Positions 52,421-61,609 of a stretch of 64,000 nucleotides of DNA are shown piece by piece. Origin of the DNA: AC-32 sp963717475. Lineage in GTDB: Bacteria > Actinomycetota > Thermoleophilia > Gaiellales > Gaiellaceae. The stretch lies in NCBI GenBank assembly GCA_963717475.1, contig OY970337.1, positions 992,001 to 1,056,000 of the forward strand, written 5' to 3'. The notes below the pieces were generated by a model that ran no database searches, was not told the origin of the DNA, and saw only the letters and a program-made list of their open reading frames with translations. Positions within the stretch are counted from its first letter, which is position 1. Each line of letters opens with the position of its first letter. Both the position numbers and the translations under genes were made by a program.

Positions 52421-53747
52421 CCCGAACAGCGTACAAACGCCATTCCCCCGGAACGCCCTTCAACTCGTGCGCGCCTCGGTCGTCGAACTCGATCCCCGAC
52501 CCAGCGACGAGGTCCTTGACCGTGCTCGAGACGACGACCTCGCCTGCTTCCGCGCTCGATGCCACGCGCGAGCCGATGTTGACCGCGAGCCCGCCGATCT
52601 TCCTGTCGATCCGCTCGCACTCGCCGGTGTGCACTCCGATTCGGACCTCCAGGCCGAGCGAGCGAACGCCCTCGCTGATCGTCCGCGCGCAACGGATGGC
52701 CCGGATTGGCCCGTCGAAGCTCGCGAAGAACCCGTCGCCGGCCGTGTCGATCTCCGTGCCGCCGAACGTGTCGAGGTGCCGCCGGACGAGCGCATGGTGG
52801 CGCGACACCAGCTCGGCCCAGGCGCGGTCCCCGATTTCGGCCGCCTTCTCGGTAGAGCCGACTATGTCGCTGAAAAGCACCGTCGCAAGCACCGTGTCCG
52901 GCTCCGGCTCGCGATCGAGCCCGCGCACGAACCGCTCGACGTCCGCCCAGACCTCCTCCTCGAGCAGGGTCCAGACGAAATCCGGCCCCGAGACGACGAG
53001 CACGCGCGCCTGCGGGATCCGTGAGGCGATGAACTCGGACTCGTCGCGTCGGCTCGGCATCGCAAGGATTAGCGTTGGGACGCGGATGGTCGGCAGGACG
53101 TCGCGGATGTCGATTTCCGTCGCCATTCGGGCGATGGCTTGCGCGGAACTGGGGCTCGCGGCCAACCGCATCTGGCGCAACCAGCCCTGCATGAACTCCT
53201 CGTCGGCGAGACGAGTCGGAGCCATCACGCGCATCATCTCCTCGACGAGCGCCGGCGTGCCCCACAGCTCAGCGTAGGAGGCGAGTTGCTTCCGGCTCTC
53301 GTCCTCGGTCGCCGCCCACGGGTAGTCCGGCGACCACGTGCCCTTCGCGACCGGGTTGTAGAGGACCAGTCCCGAGACGCGCTCAGGGTACGTCGCGGCG
53401 AAGAGCATGCACATCGCCGCGGTCTCGAACGTCCCGCAGAGTGCTGCGCGCTCGGACTCGATGGCGTCGAGCACCGCGCGCAGGTCGTCCATGCGCGTCT
53501 CGAGTGACGGGGTCTCACGCACGCGGTCGGAGAGCCCCGTCCCGCGCCGGTCGAACGTCGTGAGCCTCGCGAACTGCGTGATGCGCTCGATCCACGCGAC
53601 CATCTCGGCGCGATCCGCCTCGGCTTCCAGATTGCCCGCGAAGCCGTGGACGAAGAGGAAGTCGCGTTCCCCTTCGCCGATCACCCGGTAAGCGATGCTG
53701 ACGTCGCCGCTGCGGGCGTACCTGACGTCGAGAGGAGCGGAAGGCAT
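52413..53747 (-). CDS. Class III adenylate/guanylate cyclase with alpha/beta-hydrolase-like sensor
   Basis: 444 aa from ATG 53747; TTG 53756 would add three residues. Residues 1-260 have an alpha/beta-hydrolase fold (FLFVHGFAGN, TTFDRRGTGLSD, AATYPERVSGLVLYNP). The nucleophile elbow GxSxG is changed to G105-T-F-E-T, so Phe stands where Ser is expected and the domain is probably non-catalytic. A class III cyclase follows: VLFSDIVGSTEKAAEIGD (metal Asp), EIDTAGDGFFASFDGP (second Asp) and VNIGSRVASSAE (Asn and Arg). It probably makes cAMP in response to a ligand held by the hydrolase fold. Confidence 0.9.
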   Translation of the reverse strand: MPSAPLDVRYARSGDVSIAYRVIGEGERDFLFVHGFAGNLEAEADRAEMVAWIERITQFARLTTFDRRGTGLSDRVRETPSLETRMDDLRAVLDAIESERAALCGTFETAAMCMLFAATYPERVSGLVLYNPVAKGTWSPDYPWAATEDESRKQLASYAELWGTPALVEEMMRVMAPTRLADEEFMQGWLRQMRLAASPSSAQAIARMATEIDIRDVLPTIRVPTLILAMPSRRDESEFIASRIPQARVLVVSGPDFVWTLLEEEVWADVERFVRGLDREPEPDTVLATVLFSDIVGSTEKAAEIGDRAWAELVSRHHALVRRHLDTFGGTEIDTAGDGFFASFDGPIRAIRCARTISEGVRSLGLEVRIGVHTGECERIDRKIGGLAVNIGSRVASSAEAGEVVVSSTVKDLVAGSGIEFDDRGAHELKGVPGEWRLYAVRDA

Positions 53748-53758
53748 ACGCTTCAACT

Positions 53759-55186
53759 ATGGCGACCACGGCGACCGAACGGAAGCTGTTCGTCGCCGGC
53801 GACTGGGTCGAGACCGGTGACTGGATCGAGGTCCGCTCGCCCTACTCCGGCGAGCTCGTCGCGCGCGTGGCAAAGGCCGGCGCGGACGAGACGCGGCGGG
53901 CGCTCGACGCGGCCGAGCAGGCGCTGCGCGAGCCGCTCCCGGCTCACAAGCGCGCCGAGATCTGCGTCCGCGTCGTCTCGGCGCTCGCCAGGCGCCACGA
54001 CGAGATAGCGCGGACGATCTCCGACGAGGCCGGCAAGCCGATGAAAGCCGCTCGGGTCGAGGCGAAGCGCGCCATGTCCACCTACACGTTCGCCGCAGTC
54101 GAGGCGCGCAAGCTGGCCGGCGAGATGGTGCCGATGGACGCGGCGCAGGCCGGCGAGGGCAAGCTCGCCTTCACGCTGCGCAAGCCGATCGGGATCGTCG
54201 GGGCGATCTCGCCGTTCAACTTCCCGCTCAACCTCGTCGCGCACAAGCTCGCGCCCGCCCTCGCAGCCGGCTGTCCTGTCGTCCTCAAGCCTGCGAGCCA
54301 GACACCCCTTTCGGCGCTCCTCCTCGCCGAGCTGGAGGAGGAGGCTGGCCTTCCGCCCGGCTGGCTGAGCGTCCTCGTCGGCCCCTCGTCAGAGATCGGC
54401 GACGTGCTGGTCGAGGACGAGCGCGTCAGGGCGATCACGTTCACCGGCTCGGGCCCCGTCGGCTGGGGCCTGAAGGAGCGCGCGCCGAAGAAGAAGGTCA
54501 GCCTCGAGCTCGGCAACGCGACCCCGGTGATCGTCGCCGCCGACGCCGACCTCGACGCGGCCGCCGCGGCGCTCGCCGCCAACAGCTTCTCCTTCGCCGG
54601 ACAGAGCTGCATCTCCGTGCAACGGATCTACGTCGAGCGCGCGGCCTACGACGGGCTGCTCGAGCGGATGCTGCCGCGCGTCGAGGCGCTCCAGGTCGGC
54701 GACCCCGCCGACGAGGAGACCGACGTCGGCCCCGTGATCGACGCAGACGCGAAGGAGCGCATCCTGGAGTGGGTCGACGAGGCGCGAAAGGCAGGCGCAG
54801 AGGTGCTCGCCGGAGGCGAGGAGCGCGACGGGCTGCTCCAGCCGACGGTGATCGCGGGCGCCGGCCACGACCTCAAGGTGAGCTGCGAGGAGGTCTTCGG
54901 GCCGGTCGTGACCGTGAACGCGGTCGACTCGATCGACGAGGCGATCGAGCTCGCGAACGGCACGCGCTACGGGCTCCAGGCCGGGGTCTTCACGAGCTCT
55001 CTGAACACCGCGCTCCGCGCAGCGCGCGAGCTCGACTTCGGCGGCGTGACCGTGAACGAGGCGCCGACGTTCCGATCCGACCAGATGCCCTACGGCGGCG
55101 TCAAGGACTCCGGCAACACGCGCGAAGGCCCGCACTACGCGGTGCGCGAGCTGACCGAGGAGCACTTGGTCGTGCTTTCTCTCTAG
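53759..55186 (+). CDS. NAD(P)-dependent aldehyde dehydrogenase
   Basis: 475 aa. Catalytic Cys284 (FSFAGQSCISVQ), general base Glu250 (SLELGNATP), Asn in GAISPFNFPLNL, and the cofactor block FTGSGPVGWGL. It is of the broad ALDH family close to succinate-semialdehyde and lactaldehyde dehydrogenases; the substrate is uncertain. It is divergent from the cyclase gene with 11 bp between starts, so the promoter must overlap coding sequence. Confidence 0.95.
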   Translation: MATTATERKLFVAGDWVETGDWIEVRSPYSGELVARVAKAGADETRRALDAAEQALREPLPAHKRAEICVRVVSALARRHDEIARTISDEAGKPMKAARVEAKRAMSTYTFAAVEARKLAGEMVPMDAAQAGEGKLAFTLRKPIGIVGAISPFNFPLNLVAHKLAPALAAGCPVVLKPASQTPLSALLLAELEEEAGLPPGWLSVLVGPSSEIGDVLVEDERVRAITFTGSGPVGWGLKERAPKKKVSLELGNATPVIVAADADLDAAAAALAANSFSFAGQSCISVQRIYVERAAYDGLLERMLPRVEALQVGDPADEETDVGPVIDADAKERILEWVDEARKAGAEVLAGGEERDGLLQPTVIAGAGHDLKVSCEEVFGPVVTVNAVDSIDEAIELANGTRYGLQAGVFTSSLNTALRAARELDFGGVTVNEAPTFRSDQMPYGGVKDSGNTREGPHYAVRELTEEHLVVLSL

Positions 55187-55219
55187 TTTGGAAGCGGTCC
55201 GCCCGGGAACGAACCGCCC

Positions 55220-55372
55220 GTGATCGGCCTCGCGCTCGCAATCATCATCGTCGGGATCATCTTCGCCTTCGTCATCCCCTGGGTCGGCGTCGTCGTCGGC
55301 CTCGTCGGCATCGCGCTGTTCATCGCGTTCCTGTTCGGCTTCGGCCGCCGCGCGTCGCGGGCCGGTCCGTAG
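55220..55372 (+). CDS. Small two-helix membrane protein
   Basis: A 50-aa frame from GTG 55220 to TAG 55370-55372. Almost all residues up to 42 are hydrophobic (MIGLALAIIIVGIIFAFVIP, then GVVVGLVGIALFIAFLFGFG), ending RRASRAGP. This composition in a 70 percent GC genome is hard to get by chance. It resembles small actinobacterial membrane proteins of the DUF6131 sort. Function is unknown. Confidence 0.6.
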   Translation: MIGLALAIIIVGIIFAFVIPWVGVVVGLVGIALFIAFLFGFGRRASRAGP

Positions 55373-55395
55373 AACTCGGTAGACTCGCGGCCCGC

Positions 55396-55956
55396 GTGGC
55401 GCGTTTTTCCCTGCTGAACCGCTTCGGCCGCGGGCGGTCGAGCGAGCCCGACAGAGCCACCTCGCCGCTCGTGCGCCGCGCGCCGTCTCCGGGAGCCCTG
55501 CGCCGCGAGCGCCGCGCGATCCTGAAGGCCAGGGAGGAGCGGATCCGCGACCTCGGGGGGCTCACGCTCGAGATGTACCGGCGCTCGACCTTCCGCGACG
55601 ACCTCCTGATCGAGCAGTGCCGGGAGATCGCCGCGCTCGAAGACCGGCTGCACGAGCTCGACTCGATGCTGTCGGCAGTCGCGAACGCCCGCCGTGCGCC
55701 GAGGGCCTGCGAGTGCGGAGCGCCGGTGCCGTGGGGCTCGCACTTCTGCGCGAACTGCGGCCGCGCGGTCGGCGGGGAGCCGGTCGTCGCGTGCGAGAGC
55801 TGCGGGCACCCGCTTCCGGCCGACTCGCAGTTCTGCGCGAGCTGCGGCAGGCCGGCGTCGGCGTCCGACGAGGTCGAGGCGGCGGCGGTTGCCGAGGAGA
55901 CGGGCGAGTCCGAAGCCCCGGAGCCGGCTCCGGCCGCGGACAGCTGGGAGCGCTAA
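55396..55956 (+). CDS. Protein with two C-terminal zinc ribbons
   Basis: 186 aa from GTG 55396. A helical N-terminal half (LRRERRAILKAREERIRDLGG, shown as LRRERRAILKAREERIRD) leads to two double-CxxC zinc ribbons: C-E-C-GAPVPWGSHFCANCGRAVGG and CESCGHPLPADSQFCASCGRP. An acidic Ala/Glu tail follows. Its partner is unknown. The next gene, 3 nt downstream, also starts with a zinc ribbon. Confidence 0.75.
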   Translation: MARFSLLNRFGRGRSSEPDRATSPLVRRAPSPGALRRERRAILKAREERIRDLGGLTLEMYRRSTFRDDLLIEQCREIAALEDRLHELDSMLSAVANARRAPRACECGAPVPWGSHFCANCGRAVGGEPVVACESCGHPLPADSQFCASCGRPASASDEVEAAAVAEETGESEAPEPAPAADSWER

Positions 55957-55959
55957 CCG

Positions 55960-56634
55960 GTGTCGTCGCCCGAGCCGGAGAGGCAGTGCCCGCGCTGCGG
56001 CACGCCGTACGCCGAGGCGCAGGACTACTGCCTCGAGTGCGGCGCGCGGCTGCCTGCCAGGAGCGGGCTCGTGAGCGCGCTCGGAAGGTCCTGGCGCAGG
56101 CGGCTCGGCTGGTACCCGGGCGACTGGATCTGGCCGGCGCTGCTGGCGCTCGTGATCGCGGCGGTTGCCGGAACCGCCTCCGCGCTCTGGCTGACCGACC
56201 GCTCGGACGCGAGCGGCGGAACGCTCGTCGATACCTCGCCCGCCGCCTCGAGCGTGCAGCAGACCACGCAGACCGCGCCCGAGCCGACGACGGAGACGAC
56301 ACCGACCACGACCGCCGCGGCTCCGCCACCGCCGCCTCCCCCGCCCCCGGCGAACCAGCTGACGAAGTGGCCGGCGGGCCACGGCGGCTGGACGATCGTC
56401 CTCGACTCGGTCCCGAGTGGAAGCGGAGTGGCCTACACCGAAGCGCGGCAGGCGCTGCGCAAGGGCATGAAGAAGGTCGGCGTCCTGAACTCGTCCAGCT
56501 ACTCGAGTCTCCACCCAGGTTATCTCGTCGTTTTCGCGGGCATCTACGGCAGTGAGGCCGACGCCCAGGGAGCCGTTCTCAACGCACACGAGCACGGCTA
56601 CGGAGGCGCCTATCCTCGGCGGATCACTCCCTGA
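55960..56634 (+). CDS. Zinc ribbon, membrane anchor and SPOR-like domain protein
   Basis: 224 aa from GTG 55960. Order: zinc ribbon (CPRCGTPYAEAQDYCLECG), membrane segment (about 58-78), a Thr/Pro-rich spacer with a Pro run, and a C-terminal 85-residue domain that looks SPOR-like (WTIVLDSVPSGSGVAYTEAR, VFAGIYGSEADAQGAVLNA). SPOR domains bind denuded septal peptidoglycan, so a cell-wall link is plausible. The spacer would reach across the envelope. It is coupled to the previous gene. Confidence 0.75.
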   Translation: MSSPEPERQCPRCGTPYAEAQDYCLECGARLPARSGLVSALGRSWRRRLGWYPGDWIWPALLALVIAAVAGTASALWLTDRSDASGGTLVDTSPAASSVQQTTQTAPEPTTETTPTTTAAAPPPPPPPPPANQLTKWPAGHGGWTIVLDSVPSGSGVAYTEARQALRKGMKKVGVLNSSSYSSLHPGYLVVFAGIYGSEADAQGAVLNAHEHGYGGAYPRRITP

Positions 56635-56670
56635 CCGCCGTTTGCAGTAGAGAAAACCCGAGCCGGGACT

Positions 56671-56743
56671 TTGTAACAGGCTCTCAGTTCGTTATATTCG
56701 GACCCACCAGGCGAGACCCGAGACAGGATTAACCGCTCGTTAA
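56671..56743 (+). promoter_or_regulatory. Promoter and inverted repeat ahead of 56786
   Basis: TTGTAA (56671-56676), 16 bp, then TATATT (56693-56698) make a good sigma-70-type promoter in a clearly AT-rich island. Downstream, TTAAC (56729-56733) and GTTAA (56739-56743) form an inverted repeat with a 5-bp spacer, at about +25 to +40. It could be an operator placed in the 5' leader. Confidence 0.5.
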
Positions 56744-56785
56744 CAAAGCTTTTCGGGAGATTAATAGGAGCCGGAGATACTGACC

Positions 56786-57235
56786 GTGGACGAGAGAGCC
56801 CTCCAGATTCAAGCCTGCATGTATCAGTACTCACGCGCCATCTACAGGTCGATCAAGGACCTGATCGATCCATACGTGGACGGCGAGACGCGGCTCGAGT
56901 ACCGCCGCGACGTCCTCGAGGCCTGCGAGCTGACGATGGAGCGGCTCGCGAAGGACCCGCTCTACTTCGCCAAGCCCGACCGCGCGCTCTTCCAGGACAT
57001 CCGCCGCTACTTCCCGATCACGTGCCAGGCACAGGTGGCCTGGGCAGTGCGTGAGGGCGTGGCCGCGGCGGTCGCGTTCATCGAGAGCCAGATCGAGGCG
57101 GGCGCCTTCGACGGCGGCGTCGCCCGCTGCCGGGCCACCACGCGCAAGGGCAAGCCGTGTCAGCGCACGCCGCTGCCCGAGCGCGACTACTGCCCCTCGC
57201 ATCAGCACCTCGAGCGGTCTCCCGTCGCAGCGTGA
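56786..57235 (+). CDS. Hypothetical protein with a C-terminal Cys/His knuckle
   Basis: 149 aa from GTG 56786. The first 110 residues are helical (ALQIQACMYQYSRAIYRSIK, FPITCQAQVAWAVREG). The last 30 carry a C-x10-C-x10-C-x2-H pattern (RCRATTRKGKPC, then DYCPSH), like the small metal-binding knuckle of DUF5763-type proteins. A promoter lies upstream, so it is likely the first gene of the unit that continues with the WYL regulator 30 nt on. Confidence 0.65.
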   Translation: MDERALQIQACMYQYSRAIYRSIKDLIDPYVDGETRLEYRRDVLEACELTMERLAKDPLYFAKPDRALFQDIRRYFPITCQAQVAWAVREGVAAAVAFIESQIEAGAFDGGVARCRATTRKGKPCQRTPLPERDYCPSHQHLERSPVAA

Positions 57236-57265
57236 CCTCTTCCTGCGGGCGATAAGCTCGCGGGA

Positions 57266-59284
57266 GTGAGCCACGACACCGACAAGCTGATCCGCCAGCT
57301 CTCGCTGGTCGCGTTCCTGATGGCGGAGCGGCGGCCGGTCACCGCGCGCGAGATCAAGTCGAGCGTCGAGGGCTACCAGGAGATGTCGGACGAGGCGTTC
57401 GCGCGCCGCTTCTACTCCGACCGCGCGGAGCTGCAGGCGCTCGGCGTGCCGCTCACGTCACAGCGCGACGAATACACGGGCGAGGAGCTCTACAACATGC
57501 GCTCGGAGCGCTACTTCTTGCCCGAGCTGGAGCTGAACGGCGAAGAGCTCGCGGCCCTGCAGACCGCGCTCTACCTGCTCGAGGGCAAGTTCGCCTACGC
57601 GGAGCCACTGCGGCTCGCCCTCCAGAACCTCGCGCTCGGGCGGCCGGGCTTCTCCGAGGCGCCCACGCAGACCGCCATGCGCGTCGAGGTGCTCGACCCC
57701 GAGTACTCGCCCGAGATGCAGGGGCGCCTGAGCAAGCTCGAAGCGGCGATCTCCAAGCAGCGCACGGTCAAGTTCCCGTACTGGTCGATCTCGCGCGACG
57801 ACGAGCGCGAGCGGACGCTGAACCCGTACGCGCTCTTCCAGGACGCGGGCGCCTGGTACGTCGTGGGCCAGGACCTCGACGCCGACGACGAGCGCACCTT
57901 CCGCGTCTCCCGCATCCGCGGCGAGATCCGCTTCGCCACGCGCCGCGAGCGCGACTTCCGGCTCCCGGCCGAGCTCGACGTCGACCAGTACCGCGGCCGA
58001 CCCCCGTGGCAGATCGGCGACCTGAAGGGCGAGGCCCGGATGGAGGTTGCGGGTGACACCGCCTGGTGGGTGCAGCGCACCTACGGGCGGAGCGGGCGCG
58101 TCGAGGACGGCGTCTTCGTCACGGAGTTCTCGAGCCTGCCGCTGCTCGCGTCGTGGGTCCTGCGCCAGGACGGCCGGGCCGTGCCGCGCGAGCCCGAGGA
58201 GCTTCGGCGCGAGGTCGCGCGCGCGCTCACGGCGGTTCGCGAGCGCCACGAGGAGGAGCCGCGTCGCCTGGCCGCCGAATCGGACGGCCACGAGGAAGAA
58301 CCGGTCGAGCGGCCCGCGGCACCCGTCGCGCCCGAGCGCTTCGCTGTGCTCCAGGCGCTGCTCGCGTTCCTGCTGGACCGCTGCGGCGAGGGGAACGAGG
58401 CCGAGATCCCCGCGGCCGACGTCGTCGAGCGCTTCCACATCCCGCCCGAGGAGCTCGAGGAGCACCTCTCGCTCCTGAACCTCGTCAACTTCGGCGGGGG
58501 CTGCTACGCGGTCTACGCGGAGCTGCAGGACGACATCGTCCGCGTCGACAAGGAGCTCTTCGGCGACACCTTCCGCGCTCCGCCGCGGCTGACGCCGCTC
58601 GAAGCCCGCGCGATCCGGCTGGCGCTCGAGTTCGTCGGGCCGATGATCGCCGCCGACGCACGCACTCCGCTCGAGCGCGTTCGGGCGAAGCTCGAGGAGA
58701 CCTTCGGCGAGTTCGAGCTGGCCCAGACCCCCGAGCCGCCCGTCCAGCGCGCCGAGGAGGACCTCGTCGCGACGCTCAGCCGAGGCGCGAACGAGCGCCG
58801 GCTCGTCGAGGTCGACTACCTCAAGGAGGGCGAAGACGAGGTCTCGACGCACCTCGTCGAGCCGTACTCGCTCGAGCGGCGTCTCCCGTTCTGGTACGTC
58901 CACACGTGGGACCGCACGCGGGAGGGCGAGCGCTCATTCCGCCTAGACCGGATGCGCTCCGCGCGGATCCAGCGAGGCCACTTCGAGCCGCGCGAGGGCT
59001 TCGACCCGCACGAGTTTCGCGATGCCCGCCCCGCGCGCATCTGGTACTCGAAGGTCGTGGCACGCTGGGAGGTCGAGAAGGGCGCCGACCCGCTGGACGA
59101 CGGCTCAGCGGTCGCGCAGAAACCCGTCGGCAGCGCGGAGTGGCTGGTCGGCGAGATCCTCAGCTACCGGGGCGAAGCCGTCGTCCTCGACCCGCCCGAG
59201 CTCAGGCAGGCCGTCGCGAAGCGAGCCCGCGAGCTCCAGCGCGAGCTCGGCGTCTCGCGGGTCAAGGTTGCCGCTGGCTCCTGA
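57266..59284 (+). CDS. Tandem WYL-domain regulator, PafBC-like fusion
   Basis: 672 aa from GTG 57266. It reads as two similar halves: a winged helix (about 5-80), a WYL domain (about 150-235), then, after a charged linker at about 320-350, a second winged helix (about 355-430) and a second WYL domain (about 515-600). PafB and PafC are separate in mycobacteria, where they form a DNA-damage activator independent of LexA; natural fusions are known. Ligand binding to single-stranded nucleic acid is typical of the family. Which promoters it controls is unknown. Confidence 0.82.
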   Translation: MSHDTDKLIRQLSLVAFLMAERRPVTAREIKSSVEGYQEMSDEAFARRFYSDRAELQALGVPLTSQRDEYTGEELYNMRSERYFLPELELNGEELAALQTALYLLEGKFAYAEPLRLALQNLALGRPGFSEAPTQTAMRVEVLDPEYSPEMQGRLSKLEAAISKQRTVKFPYWSISRDDERERTLNPYALFQDAGAWYVVGQDLDADDERTFRVSRIRGEIRFATRRERDFRLPAELDVDQYRGRPPWQIGDLKGEARMEVAGDTAWWVQRTYGRSGRVEDGVFVTEFSSLPLLASWVLRQDGRAVPREPEELRREVARALTAVRERHEEEPRRLAAESDGHEEEPVERPAAPVAPERFAVLQALLAFLLDRCGEGNEAEIPAADVVERFHIPPEELEEHLSLLNLVNFGGGCYAVYAELQDDIVRVDKELFGDTFRAPPRLTPLEARAIRLALEFVGPMIAADARTPLERVRAKLEETFGEFELAQTPEPPVQRAEEDLVATLSRGANERRLVEVDYLKEGEDEVSTHLVEPYSLERRLPFWYVHTWDRTREGERSFRLDRMRSARIQRGHFEPREGFDPHEFRDARPARIWYSKVVARWEVEKGADPLDDGSAVAQKPVGSAEWLVGEILSYRGEAVVLDPPELRQAVAKRARELQRELGVSRVKVAAGS

Positions 59285-59286
59285 GC

Positions 59287-59802
59287 GTGGACGCGCGACC
59301 GCGTCCGCTGACGCCTGAACAGCAGCACGTCTACGACGTCGTTCGAGGGACGACGGAAAACATGGTTGCGGCCGGCAAAGCGGCTCTCGAAGTGATCTGG
59401 CGGCGTGAGATGCCCGTCTTCCAGCTCACGCCGATCAATGCCGCGGCATGTCCGATCGTGATCGTCGAACTGGGAACGTGGAACAACTTCGAGTTCGGCC
59501 CGAAGGGGCAAGGGAGCGCCTTCGAGCTCTGGGCAGAACACCAGGAGGAGCGTGACGAGCTGCTGGCCAACTGCCTGCGAGCCGTCATGGAAGGCCGCTT
59601 GGAAATCGCGTTGCGGGGTGGCAGGGTGTTCGGAAGGCCGAAGGATGGCTGGACGCTCGTCGGTCGCTTCCTCGACCTTCCCCAGGGAACGCTGAGATAC
59701 GAGAGAACGCCGGTGCATGCCGAGAAGTTCCAGTTCGTGTTCGGCGATTCGCAGCCGGCTCCCGGCGAGGACGCGGGTCCCCACCGCTTCGACGCCTACT
59801 AG
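59287..59802 (+). CDS. Hypothetical protein
   Basis: 171 aa from GTG 59287, 2 nt after the stop of the WYL gene, so co-translated. There is no signal peptide or membrane segment. It is aromatic-rich with clear alpha/beta alternation (PVFQLTPINAAACPIVIVEL, TWNNFEFGPKGQGSAFELWA). I do not recognise the family. Context suggests a link to the WYL regulator, but that is only inference. Confidence 0.65.
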   Translation: MDARPRPLTPEQQHVYDVVRGTTENMVAAGKAALEVIWRREMPVFQLTPINAAACPIVIVELGTWNNFEFGPKGQGSAFELWAEHQEERDELLANCLRAVMEGRLEIALRGGRVFGRPKDGWTLVGRFLDLPQGTLRYERTPVHAEKFQFVFGDSQPAPGEDAGPHRFDAY

Positions 59803-59818
59803 CCTCAGGCTTCGCGTC

Positions 59819-61609
59819 CTAGCCCTTGCCCGGCACGGACAGGGTGAACGTGGAGCCGTGCTCCGGGACGGAGTGGACGTCCAGCGTCCCGCCGTGGGCC
59901 TCCGCGATCGAGCGCGCGATGAACAGCCCGAGGCCGGTGCCGGGCCGCGTGTTGCCGCTCGTGACCCTGCCGAACTTCTCGAAGATCAGCCGCCGGTCCT
60001 CGTGCGAGATGCCCGGCCCGTTGTCGCGCACGTTGACGTGCACGTGGCCGTCCTCCGCGTAGGCGCGCACCTCGACCTCGCCTCCGGCCGGCGAGTACTT
60101 GATCGCGTTGTCGATCAGGTTCATCAACACCTGGCGCAGGCGCTCGGCATCGCCGCGGACGCGCGGCAGCGGCTCGCGAACCTCCGAGCGGACAGCCACC
60201 TCGTCCGAGGCCAGGCCGGCGGTCGCGACCGAGTCGCGCACGAGCTCGCCGAGGTCGACGTCTCCGAAACGGAAGCTGAAGGTCCCCGCCTCGATCCGCG
60301 AGGTGTCGAGCACGTCGGCGACCAGCGTCGCCAGCCGGTTCGTCTCGCCGGCGATCAGCTCGAGGAAGGACTCGCGCTGCTCCGGGGTCAACTCGCGCCA
60401 GCGCTGCTGCAGCGTCCGCGCCGATCCGATCACCGACGCCATCGGCGTGCGCAGCTCGTGTGAGACGAGCGAGACGAAGTCCGCCCGCAGCGCCGACAGC
60501 CGGCGCAGCTCCTCGACCGTCTTCCGCTCCGCTTCGTAGGCGCGGATGTTCTGGACCGCGCTCGCCACGAGGCGCCCCAGCAGGCCGGCAAGCTCGATCT
60601 CCTGCATGCTGAACGCGTCGGCCTCGCGCCGGACGAGCGACAGCATCCCGATCGTCTGGGTGCCGACGAGCAGCGGCGTTGCGAGGCGGCTGCGCAGACC
60701 GAGATCGAGGAGCTCCTGTTCCTCGGGGTACTCCGCGGCGACGATGTCACGGCGGTACACCGGCTGGTTCCGTCGAAGGATCTCCTCCAGCAGCGACCCC
60801 GCAATCGGGCGGGCGGTGCCGGGCGGGAAGATCTCGTCCGAGCCTGCGCCCGCGACGGCCATCACGTGCGCGTTGCCGTCCTCTCTGAGGACGATCGCGA
60901 TGCGGTCGAACGGGATGAGCCCGCGGACCTCACGGATGAACGCGGCGAACGCCTCGTCGAGCTCGAGCGACGAGCTGAGCGCGCGGGCGCAGCGGCTGGC
61001 GGCCTCGAGCACGTCGGCTCGCCGGCCGAGCTCGTCGCGAAGCCGCTCGGCGTCCACGGCGCGCGACTCGGCGACTGCGCTCTGGGCCCTCATGCGCATG
61101 ACGAGCCAGCCGACGATCAGCGCCATCAGGAGCTCGATCCCGATCTGGAGCGTGACGTAGTTGACGTGGTAGCCGTGCGGCGCGGAGTGGCGTGCGCGCA
61201 GCCACTCGTACAGGGCCATCACCGGCGCGCTCGCGATCGCGAGCAGGACCGCGCCCATGATCCCCGCGCGGAGCGCCGCCTCGACCAGCGGTAGGAAGAT
61301 GATCTCGTGGACGGGCGAGCCCTGGTCGAAGCTGAAGATCAGGATGTACGTGGAGACGACGGCGAAGTCGAAGGCGAGCGCCGAGAACCCGAGCGCGAGC
61401 TGCCCCGGCTGCGACCAGTCCTGGCGCGCGAGCCAGAAGATGACGAGCGTCCCCACCGCGAACACGGCCGTCGTGATCCAGGCCCAGCGCTCGTAGTTGG
61501 GCGGGTAGCCGGTCGCGACCGCGACCTGGAAAGCGGCGAAGGCGACGCCGACGAGACGGATCCAGGCGAGCCAGCGCTCTGTCTCGCGCAGCCGCCGCAG
61601 CTCGGTCAT
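59819..61609 (-). CDS. Membrane sensor histidine kinase with GAF domain
   Basis: 596 aa from ATG 61609, which overlaps the queG stop by 4 nt. About six membrane helices (residues 20-190) precede a coiled linker, a GAF domain (about 210-370), the phospho-His box SLVSHELRTPMASVIG and the ATPase with N box NLIDNAIKYSPAGG, G1 VRDNGPGISHED and G2 RPGTGLGLFIARS. No regulator gene adjoins, so it is an orphan in this window. Confidence 0.93.
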   Translation of the reverse strand: MTELRRLRETERWLAWIRLVGVAFAAFQVAVATGYPPNYERWAWITTAVFAVGTLVIFWLARQDWSQPGQLALGFSALAFDFAVVSTYILIFSFDQGSPVHEIIFLPLVEAALRAGIMGAVLLAIASAPVMALYEWLRARHSAPHGYHVNYVTLQIGIELLMALIVGWLVMRMRAQSAVAESRAVDAERLRDELGRRADVLEAASRCARALSSSLELDEAFAAFIREVRGLIPFDRIAIVLREDGNAHVMAVAGAGSDEIFPPGTARPIAGSLLEEILRRNQPVYRRDIVAAEYPEEQELLDLGLRSRLATPLLVGTQTIGMLSLVRREADAFSMQEIELAGLLGRLVASAVQNIRAYEAERKTVEELRRLSALRADFVSLVSHELRTPMASVIGSARTLQQRWRELTPEQRESFLELIAGETNRLATLVADVLDTSRIEAGTFSFRFGDVDLGELVRDSVATAGLASDEVAVRSEVREPLPRVRGDAERLRQVLMNLIDNAIKYSPAGGEVEVRAYAEDGHVHVNVRDNGPGISHEDRRLIFEKFGRVTSGNTRPGTGLGLFIARSIAEAHGGTLDVHSVPEHGSTFTLSVPGKG

